Assembly: GCA_028714055.1 (NCBI GenBank)
Contig: JAQTNB010000012.1
Coordinates: forward strand, 1 to 11,495
DNA length: 11,495 bases
Reading direction: 5' to 3'
DNA from: Candidatus Omnitrophota bacterium
Lineage (GTDB): Bacteria; Omnitrophota; Gorgyraeia; Gygaellales; Profunditerraquicolaceae
Part shown: positions 7,220 through 11,495 of the stretch, one piece after another
How positions within the stretch are numbered: the stretch's first letter is position 1
Layout of the letters: every line of letters starts with the position of its first letter
Translations under genes and position numbers: made by a program
The notes under the pieces: model-generated
What the model saw: the letters and a program-made list of their open reading frames with translations, nothing else
Databases searched by the model: none
What the model was told of the DNA's origin: nothing

Positions 7220-7248
7220 ATTATAAAAAATGAAATGGATTTTGTCAA
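7220..7248 (-). promoter_or_regulatory. Perfect consensus promoter of the HTH-PilZ-smc operon
   Basis: On the minus strand, TTGACA (7243-7248), a 17-base spacer and TATAAT (7220-7225): a full sigma-70 consensus. The expected +1 is 7213, the A of the first ATG of the helix-turn-helix gene, so the mRNA would be leaderless. Consensus strength suggests either high expression or tight repression. Confidence 0.85.
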
Positions 7249-7256
7249 GGAAAATC

Positions 7257-7274
7257 TTTACATTCTTTTACATT
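7257..7274. repeat. Tandem TTTACATT 8-mers with 10-base period
   Basis: TTTACATT occurs at 7257-7264 and again at 7267-7274. Relative to the predicted start at 7213 these lie at about -44 to -61, directly upstream of the -35 and on the same helical face. This is the usual place for an activator dimer or an UP element. No binding protein is known. Confidence 0.4.
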
Positions 7275-7346
7275 GTTAAGCAAAAGAAATGATTAGTATG
7301 CAAACAGGATTGTTATAATGCCATAGTAAGAAGATCAAGGAATCCT

Positions 7347-7367
7347 TTACAAACAGGCTATTTGTAA
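7347..7367. repeat. 7-base inverted repeat in the spacer below the second PilZ gene
   Basis: TTACAAA (7347-7353) and TTTGTAA (7361-7367) flank a 7-base loop. It lies about 50 bases past the stop of the second PilZ gene. No U-run follows on either strand, so it is a weak terminator candidate at best; an operator is also possible. The rest of 7214-7415 is A+T-rich and holds the HTH promoter and the 8-mers but no further gene. Confidence 0.3.
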
Positions 7368-7415
7368 CTACTTCATTATAAAGGGGTTAAATACAGAGAG
7401 ATAGGAAGGTGAATA

Positions 7416-7739
7416 TCAGAGGATTTTGAATTTTAGGGCGCGGGAAAGCCCAATAAAATCCACGTTCTCAAATTGCACCCCTACACGGTAGGCATCCGCG
7501 CCGATTTGCGCGGTCCAGACGACTTTTGCTTTAACATGAAGGGGCTCAAGCTTATCGGGTATTTCAAGATGCATTTGCAGGAAGGTTTCCGGAGAAAGGC
7601 TCAGGTGGGTGACGATCATACCCCCTCCGCCGGCGCTGACATCGATCATGTTTCCGTCGCCTTGCTTGTTGCTTTGAAGTTCGCTGAAATTTACGGGAAA
7701 ATTTACCTTGAAACGCTGGAAGAGCCTCCGCTCCTTCAT
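7416..7739 (-). CDS. Second PilZ-domain c-di-GMP receptor, stand-alone
   Basis: Single PilZ domain of 107 residues. ERRLFQRFKVNFPVNF (3-18) carries the RRxxxR motif (Arg4, Arg5, Arg9), and DVSAGG (33-38) the DxSxxG motif, so c-di-GMP binding is expected. A run of four glycines (37-40) extends the second motif. The ending FENVDFIGLSRALKFKIL resembles the end of the other PilZ protein (LERAHLMGLARILW), which suggests an old duplication, though the overall sequences have diverged strongly. The ATG at 7739 has AGGAGG about 8 bases upstream. It has its own promoter and is separated from the HTH-PilZ-smc operon by about 200 bases. The target is unknown. Confidence 0.92.
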   Translation of the reverse strand: MKERRLFQRFKVNFPVNFSELQSNKQGDGNMIDVSAGGGGMIVTHLSLSPETFLQMHLEIPDKLEPLHVKAKVVWTAQIGADAYRVGVQFENVDFIGLSRALKFKIL

Positions 7740-7764
7740 CGTAAACCCTCCTGCATTAAGAATT

Positions 7765-7792
7765 ATTTTATCCGTAAAAGCAGGAATGTCAA
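7765..7792 (-). promoter_or_regulatory. Promoter of the second PilZ gene
   Basis: On the minus strand, TTGACA (7787-7792), a 16-base spacer and TAAAAT (7765-7770, five of six). The predicted start near 7758 gives a leader of about 19 nt that includes the AGGAGG ribosome binding site. Confidence 0.75.
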
Positions 7793-7826
7793 TAGTTTAA
7801 TGAATAATTTAATAAAAAATTCCTAA

Positions 7827-8003
7827 GCGCGTAAAATTCTAAGCACCAAGTAAGGATAAGCACCAAATCCCAAGCACCAAAACCCAAATAATTCCAAATA
7901 TCAAAATTCAAACATATGTTTAGAATTTAGTATTTGTAATTTGAAATTTATTGGAATTTGGTGCTTGGAATTTGGAATTTTGCGTACTTGGAATTTTGCG
8001 TGC
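7827..8003. repeat. 177-base imperfect palindromic repeat element
   Basis: An A+T-rich inverted repeat between etfA and the second PilZ gene. Outer arms GCGCGTAAAATTCTAAG (7827-7843) and CTTGGAATTTTGCGTGC (7987-8003) pair at 14 of 17 positions. Middle arms at 7863-7881 and 7957-7975 pair at 18 of 19. The centre is the perfect palindrome AAACATATGTTT (7910-7921), flanked by AAATTC and GAATTT. AAGCACCAA occurs three times in the left half (7841, 7858, 7872) and once inverted on the right (7958). TTGGAATTTTGCGT occurs twice (7972-7985 and 7988-8001). It may be a non-autonomous MITE- or REP-like element. Because it begins right after the etfA stop codon on the minus strand, its RNA would fold into a long hairpin that could end or protect the etf transcript. 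Confidence 0.7.
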
Positions 8004-8008
8004 GGAAT

Positions 8009-9217
8009 CTATTTCCTGAGCACTTCCTTGAACTTCTTCGTAAGGGCGGGCACTATCTGAAAGAGGTCCCCAACGATGCCGTATGTGGCGACTTTAAATA
8101 TCGGCGCATCGGGGTCTTTGTTGATGGCGATGATGATCTTTGAAGACTGCATGCCGACGAGATGCTGGATCTGTCCCGAGATCCCGCAGGCAATGTAGAT
8201 CTTAGGCGCAACGGTCCTGCCGGTCTGGCCGACCTGATGGGAATACGGCATCCAGCCGGCATCAACGGCTGCGCGCGAAGAGCCTACCGCCGCGTCCAAA
8301 ACATGCGCCAGCTCTTCCAATAACTTGAAATTCTCAGGGCCTCCCATCCCCCGGCCCCCGGAAACAATGATATCCGCCTCGGCAAGGTTTATAAGGCTCT
8401 CCACTTCTTCGATAATGTCCAGGAGCCTGGTGCGGGAGGCGTATAGAGCGGGATCGAAAGATTCCCTGATTATTTTTCCTTTACGGTGCTTATCCGGCTG
8501 CATGGGCTGCATGACTTTATGGCGTACCGTTGCCATCTGCGGACGGTAATTCGGGCTGATGATCGTTGCCATGATATTGCCCCCGAAAGCCGGCCGCGTC
8601 TGAAGCAGGATCTTGCGCTCAGGGTCGATATCCAGCGCCGTGCAATCCGCCGTAAGCCCTGTTTTGATCTGGATCGCTACGCGTGAAATAAGCGAGCGGC
8701 CGATGGCGGTGGCGCCGCAGAGGAATATTTCCGGTTTATATTTCCTGATCAACTCAACGATCACGTTGGTATAGGGCTCATCCTGGAAATTCGCCAGCTC
8801 GGGTGCTTCGACCAGATAAATGTTGTCGGCGCCGTGCCAGATCAGTTCATCCAGCTGGTCCTGAAGGCCGTGCCCTATGAAAACCCCTGAAACCTGGCAG
8901 TTGAGGCTGCGCGCCAGCTCCTGCGCTTTTCCGAGCAATTCATAAGCTACCGGCTGGACCTTGCCTTTCTTTTGTTCGATAAACACCCATATCCCTTTAT
9001 AGCTTTTTAACTCTTCTGCGCAGGGCACTGCCGTATTTTGCGGTTTTTCCAGAAGCACGGCTTTGAATTTGCATGCCGGCACGCATGCGCCGCAGAGATT
9101 GCATTTGTTAAGGTCGATCACCGCTTTTTTATCCATGACGCGGATAGCATCAAAGGGGCAGGCCTTCACGCACAAAGAACAACCGGTGCATTTTTCAATG
9201 ATGATCTGTATGGGCAT
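8009..9217 (-). CDS. etfA: Electron transfer flavoprotein alpha subunit with N-terminal ferredoxin domain
   Basis: Alpha subunit of ETF, binding FAD and carrying electrons between the acyl-CoA dehydrogenase and other partners. The 402 residues exceed a plain EtfA (about 320) because of an N-terminal 2[4Fe-4S] ferredoxin domain: Cys10-13-16-20 followed by Pro, and Cys39-42-45-49. The EtfA fold follows (about 73-402). TRPAFGGNIMATI (207-219), SGGRGMGGPENFKLL (286-300), VGSSRAAVDAG (311-321), VGQTGRTV (329-336) and the family signature IYIACGISGQIQHLVG (340-355) with AINKDPDAPIF mark the FAD site. The same fusion is known from CarE of the Acetobacterium caffeyl-CoA reductase complex, a bifurcating enzyme. 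The ATG at 9217 comes 4 bases after the etfB stop with no clear ribosome binding site, so coupled translation is likely. It is the last gene of its operon. Confidence 0.96.
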   Translation of the reverse strand: MPIQIIIEKCTGCSLCVKACPFDAIRVMDKKAVIDLNKCNLCGACVPACKFKAVLLEKPQNTAVPCAEELKSYKGIWVFIEQKKGKVQPVAYELLGKAQELARSLNCQVSGVFIGHGLQDQLDELIWHGADNIYLVEAPELANFQDEPYTNVIVELIRKYKPEIFLCGATAIGRSLISRVAIQIKTGLTADCTALDIDPERKILLQTRPAFGGNIMATIISPNYRPQMATVRHKVMQPMQPDKHRKGKIIRESFDPALYASRTRLLDIIEEVESLINLAEADIIVSGGRGMGGPENFKLLEELAHVLDAAVGSSRAAVDAGWMPYSHQVGQTGRTVAPKIYIACGISGQIQHLVGMQSSKIIIAINKDPDAPIFKVATYGIVGDLFQIVPALTKKFKEVLRK

Positions 9218-9221
9218 AGGG

Positions 9222-10004
9222 TTAGGGTATCTCGCTTCTCAATAATTCCGCGAGTTTTTCCGCTATCTCGGGTATCTCGCCTTTTAACATCTCTCCGCCG
9301 GTCCTCTGCGGAGGCGTAAATATCTTGACCACCTGCGTCGGAGAACCTGCGAGCCCCAGCTGCTGGGGGTCGAGCGCAAGCTCTTTCTGGGTAAGGAATG
9401 TGATCTTCGCCTGCTTTGCCCTCATCATCCCTTTAAGCGACGGGATCCTGGGCTCATTAATCTCTTTGACAACGGTCAACACCGCGGGCAGCGGCGTCTC
9501 AATGACTTCATAACCCTCTTCAAGCATGCGTTCCACGCGCATACTCTTCTCTTTTACCTCTTCGATCTTTTTGACGTAAGTGACCTGAGGAATATCCAGG
9601 TGCGCGGATATCCCTGGCCCAACCTGCGCGGTATCCCCGTCAGAGGCCTGTTTACCGCAGAGGATCAGGTCAAACGCTCCCAGCTTCCTGATGGCGCCTG
9701 AAAGGGTGTAACTGGTAGCCCAAGTATCGCTGCCGGCAAACGCGCGGTCGCACACCAGGACCCCTTCGTCCGCTCCCATGGATATTGCTTCCCGCAGCGC
9801 AGCTTCAGCTTGCGGAGGCCCCATAGTGAGAACGCTGACCTTTCCCCCGAATTTTTCCTTGAGGCGCACCGCCTCTTCTATGGCGTACATATCAAAAGGG
9901 TTGATGATGGACTTAACGCCTTCGCGGATAAGGGTATTGGTTTCAGGATTGATCCTTACCTCGGTTGTTTCGGGGACCTGTTTTATGCAGACGATTATGT
10001 TCAT
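9222..10004 (-). CDS. etfB: Electron transfer flavoprotein beta subunit, bifurcating type
   Basis: Beta subunit of ETF, 260 residues, the usual length. Visible: IKQVPETTEVRINPETNTL (7-25), INPFDMYAIEEAVRLKE (34-50), GKQASDGDTAQVGP (117-130), and the beta signature region VKEINEPRIPSLKGMMRAKQ (179-198). The DGDTAQVGP form at 122-130 is the one found in bifurcating ETFs, where the beta subunit binds a second FAD; ordinary ETFs have a different motif here and bind AMP. I therefore infer electron bifurcation with NADH and ferredoxin, which the sequence supports but does not prove. The ATG at 10004 follows the acyl-CoA dehydrogenase stop by 3 bases with no clear ribosome binding site. etfA follows after 4 bases. 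Confidence 0.96.
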   Translation of the reverse strand: MNIIVCIKQVPETTEVRINPETNTLIREGVKSIINPFDMYAIEEAVRLKEKFGGKVSVLTMGPPQAEAALREAISMGADEGVLVCDRAFAGSDTWATSYTLSGAIRKLGAFDLILCGKQASDGDTAQVGPGISAHLDIPQVTYVKKIEEVKEKSMRVERMLEEGYEVIETPLPAVLTVVKEINEPRIPSLKGMMRAKQAKITFLTQKELALDPQQLGLAGSPTQVVKIFTPPQRTGGEMLKGEIPEIAEKLAELLRSEIP

Positions 10005-10007
10005 GTC

Positions 10008-11162
10008 TTATTGTTTTGCCATTTCCTTGATCAACTGCAAGGCGATGATGTTGCGCTGGATCTGATTGGTACCTTCGTATATCTGGGTGATCTTGGCATC
10101 GCGCATGAACTTTTCAGCCGGATAATCCTTCATGTAACCGTACCCGCCGAGGATCTGCACGGCATCCGTGCTTACCTTCATCGCGACATCCGAAGCAAAC
10201 AGCTTTGCCATGGCCGAATCCTTGGCCACGTCCTTGACCTTGGCATCGATCGCCCTGGCGCAGGAATACACCAGCGCGCGCGCTGCCTCGACTTCCGTAG
10301 CCATATCCGCGAGCATCCATTGAATACCCTGAAAACTGGAGATCGGCTTGCCGAACTGCTGGCGTTCCCTGGAGTATTTTACCGCGACGTCCAAAGAGCC
10401 CTGCGCGATGCCTAATGCCTGGGCTGCGACGCCCGGCCGGGACATATCAAAGGTCTTCATGGTCACGATGAAACCCATGCCTTCCTTGGCAAGAAGGTTT
10501 TCTTTGGGGATCTTGCAATCCGTAAAAACAAGCTCCCTGGTCGATGAGGCGCGGATACCCAGCTTATCCTCTTTTTTTCCAAAGGTAAAGCCGGGTGTGC
10601 CTTTCTCAACGATAAATGCGGATGCGCCTCGCGCGCCTTTTGTCTTATCCGTCATGGCGATGACGACGTAGGTTTCGGCGTCTCCGCCGTTGGTGATAAA
10701 GTGCTTCAGGCCGTTAAGCACATAATGGTCGCCTTCCTTGCGGGCGGTGGTCTTGATCCCCGAAGCGTCAGACCCGGCTTCCGGTTCGGTAATGCCGAAG
10801 GCTGCCACCTTTTTTCCTTTTGCCAGGTCGGGAAGGTATTTCTTTTTCTGCTCGTCGTTTCCGAAGAGCACGATCGGGAACGTCCCCAAAGCGGAGGCCG
10901 CATAGCAGACGGCGATGCCGCCGCACGCCCGGGAAAGCTCTTCGGTTGCCAGGCATAAATTTAAAACGCCGACGCCCATTCCGCCGTATTCTTCGGGGAT
11001 AAATAAGCCGAAGAGGTCCGATTCGGCGATGATCTTAATCACCTCCCAGGGGAATTCTTCCGTCTGGTCGTGCTTTGCCGCAACCGGCTGGATCTTTTCT
11101 ACGGCGATCTTGCGCGCCAGCTCCCTGATCATCTTTTGTTCGTCGCTCAATAAATAATCCAT
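10008..11162 (-). CDS. Acyl-CoA dehydrogenase, butyryl-CoA dehydrogenase-like
   Basis: FAD-dependent alpha,beta-dehydrogenation of an acyl-CoA, or the reverse reduction of an enoyl-CoA when paired with a bifurcating ETF. The 384 residues match the short-chain family. Signature 1 is seen as AAFGITEPEAGSDASG (120-135) and signature 2 as QILGGYGYMKDYPAEKFMRD (336-355). The catalytic base is Glu363 in IYEGTNQIQR. The arginine-rich SRERQQFGKPI stretch (264-274) and FITNGG (155-160) fit the FAD site. Chain length cannot be read with confidence; the gene context (etfB and etfA directly behind) and overall similarity favour short-chain substrates, while an aryl-enoyl-CoA reductase of the CarC kind is an alternative. 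The ATG at 11162 has AAGGAGG 5 bases upstream. It is the first gene of the three-gene operon. Confidence 0.95.
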   Translation of the reverse strand: MDYLLSDEQKMIRELARKIAVEKIQPVAAKHDQTEEFPWEVIKIIAESDLFGLFIPEEYGGMGVGVLNLCLATEELSRACGGIAVCYAASALGTFPIVLFGNDEQKKKYLPDLAKGKKVAAFGITEPEAGSDASGIKTTARKEGDHYVLNGLKHFITNGGDAETYVVIAMTDKTKGARGASAFIVEKGTPGFTFGKKEDKLGIRASSTRELVFTDCKIPKENLLAKEGMGFIVTMKTFDMSRPGVAAQALGIAQGSLDVAVKYSRERQQFGKPISSFQGIQWMLADMATEVEAARALVYSCARAIDAKVKDVAKDSAMAKLFASDVAMKVSTDAVQILGGYGYMKDYPAEKFMRDAKITQIYEGTNQIQRNIIALQLIKEMAKQ

Positions 11163-11184
11163 TCATGCCTCCTTAATAAACGGA

Positions 11185-11231
11185 TCGATGGTCTGTGGTC
11201 TATCGTCTGCAGGTACACTATCGACCATCGA
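11185..11231 (-). repeat. Perfect 9-base inverted repeat in the acyl-CoA dehydrogenase leader
   Basis: TCGATGGTC (11185-11193) and GACCATCGA (11223-11231) can form a 9-base-pair stem with a 29-nt loop in the mRNA, ending about 22 nt before the start codon. The left arm sits in three inverted copies of the neighbouring heptamer (11188-11208). The hairpin could modulate translation or simply follow from the opposite orientation of the repeats. Confidence 0.5.
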
Positions 11232-11275
11232 CTATTGACTATCGACCATACACTATCGACCATTGACCATTGACC
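11215..11275. repeat. Heptamer tandem repeat, consensus YGACYAT
   Basis: Eight full units and one partial unit lie in perfect 7-base register: ACACTAT, CGACCAT, CGACTAT, TGACTAT, CGACCAT, ACACTAT, CGACCAT, TGACCAT, TGACC. Three more units in the opposite orientation (ATGGTCT, GTGGTCT, ATCGTCT) lie at 11188-11208. The array is in the predicted 5' leader of the acyl-CoA dehydrogenase operon and is not coding. Confidence 0.85.
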
Positions 11276-11305
11276 CGTATTCTTTATACGTTGCAATAAG
11301 GAAAA

Positions 11306-11333
11306 ATTATATCATACAAATTCTATTTTACAA
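11306..11333 (-). promoter_or_regulatory. Promoter of the acyl-CoA dehydrogenase-etfBA operon
   Basis: On the minus strand, a perfect TATAAT (11306-11311) preceded by TG one base away (extended -10), with TTGTAA (11328-11333, four of six) 16 bases upstream. The -35 overlaps the stop codon of the upstream acetyltransferase gene. Transcription would start near 11299, giving a leader of about 137 nt that includes the heptamer array. Confidence 0.6.
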
Positions 11334-11495
11334 GTTTTTTAGAAGGGCTGTTTCCCTGCAGTCGGGAAATTTGCAGCAGTTGATGCATTCCGCCCAGATC
11401 TTGTGCGGAAGGCGGGCGTGCGCGATCTTCTTAAAGCCGAATTTGCGGAAATAATCCGGCTTGTAGGTGAGCACGAATATCTTGCGTGCGCCGAG
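11328..11495 (-). CDS. GNAT N-acetyltransferase, C-terminal part
   Basis: The last 55 codons of a gene that starts beyond the right edge. The translation begins LGARKIFVLTYKPDYFRKFG and continues FKKIAHARLPHKIWAEC, then INCCKFPDCRETALLKNL and a TAA stop. The strand FVLT, YKPDYFRKFGF and the following helix are the end of the GNAT acetyl-CoA-binding fold. The PHKIWAEC tail with closely spaced cysteines (Cys37, 40, 41, 46 of the visible part) is typical of short ArgA-like amino-acid N-acetyltransferases, so a role in making N-acetylglutamate for arginine synthesis is possible. The acceptor substrate cannot be seen from this fragment. It ends 165 bases before the acyl-CoA dehydrogenase start. 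Confidence 0.75.
   Translation of the reverse strand, partial: LGARKIFVLTYKPDYFRKFGFKKIAHARLPHKIWAECINCCKFPDCRETALLKNL

Noticed and set aside
7314..7319. TATAAT on the plus strand as a promoter for an unseen RNA
   Set aside because: No -35-like hexamer stands 16-18 bases upstream and nothing recognisable lies downstream before the antisense end of the second PilZ gene.
7473..7826. Open frame of 117 codons on the plus strand spanning the second PilZ gene and its promoter
   Set aside because: The PilZ motifs on the minus strand are convincing and this frame has no domain or ribosome binding site.
7841..7880. AAGCACCAA repeats as a CRISPR array
   Set aside because: The units are too short, the spacing is irregular (17 and 14 bases), an inverted copy exists and no cas gene is near.
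11215..11275. Heptamer array as a CRISPR array or origin iterons
   Set aside because: There are no spacers between units and no replication gene nearby; units are degenerate and in a gene leader.

Overview
The window is ordinary bacterial chromosome, gene-dense, with most genes on the minus strand. No phage, transposase, CRISPR, rRNA or tRNA is visible. The mix is RecA, HtrA, SMC, PilZ and GGDEF proteins plus a ferredoxin-fused electron-transfer flavoprotein. Coding DNA is fairly G+C-balanced and the short spacers are A+T-rich and full of degenerate repeats. This suggests an uncultured anaerobic Gram-negative-type lineage; Candidatus Omnitrophota is my guess from general style only, not a demonstrated assignment.

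Layout. (1) 1-1999, minus: recA followed 16 bases later by a secreted HtrA/DegP-type serine protease that runs off the left edge. recA has a consensus promoter with an 11-base inverted repeat in its spacer. (2) 2000-2200 is a divergent intergenic region; on the plus side a promoter drives a GAF-GGDEF diguanylate cyclase (2201-3385), apparently almost leaderless. (3) 3382-7213, minus: a small excisionase/MerR-type helix-turn-helix protein (59 aa), a PilZ protein and an SMC ATPase lie in one probable operon behind a perfect TTGACA-17-TATAAT promoter. The SMC gene converges on the GGDEF gene and their stop codons overlap. The SMC hinge region looks much too short for the family. (4) 7416-7739, minus: a second PilZ protein with its own promoter. 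(5) 7827-8003: a 177-base imperfect palindrome ending at the etfA stop codon. (6) 8009-11162, minus: acyl-CoA dehydrogenase, EtfB and EtfA with an N-terminal two-cluster ferredoxin domain, a three-gene operon that looks like an electron-bifurcating acyl-CoA dehydrogenase/ETF complex. (7) 11185-11275: a heptamer repeat array in the leader of that operon. (8) 11328-11495, minus: the C-terminal end of a GNAT acetyltransferase.

Two themes stand out. A c-di-GMP signalling set (one GGDEF synthase, two PilZ receptors, one helix-turn-helix regulator) surrounds an SMC gene, and one PilZ gene is in the SMC operon itself. Separately, the energy-metabolism operon probably couples acyl-CoA reduction or oxidation to ferredoxin and NAD(H).
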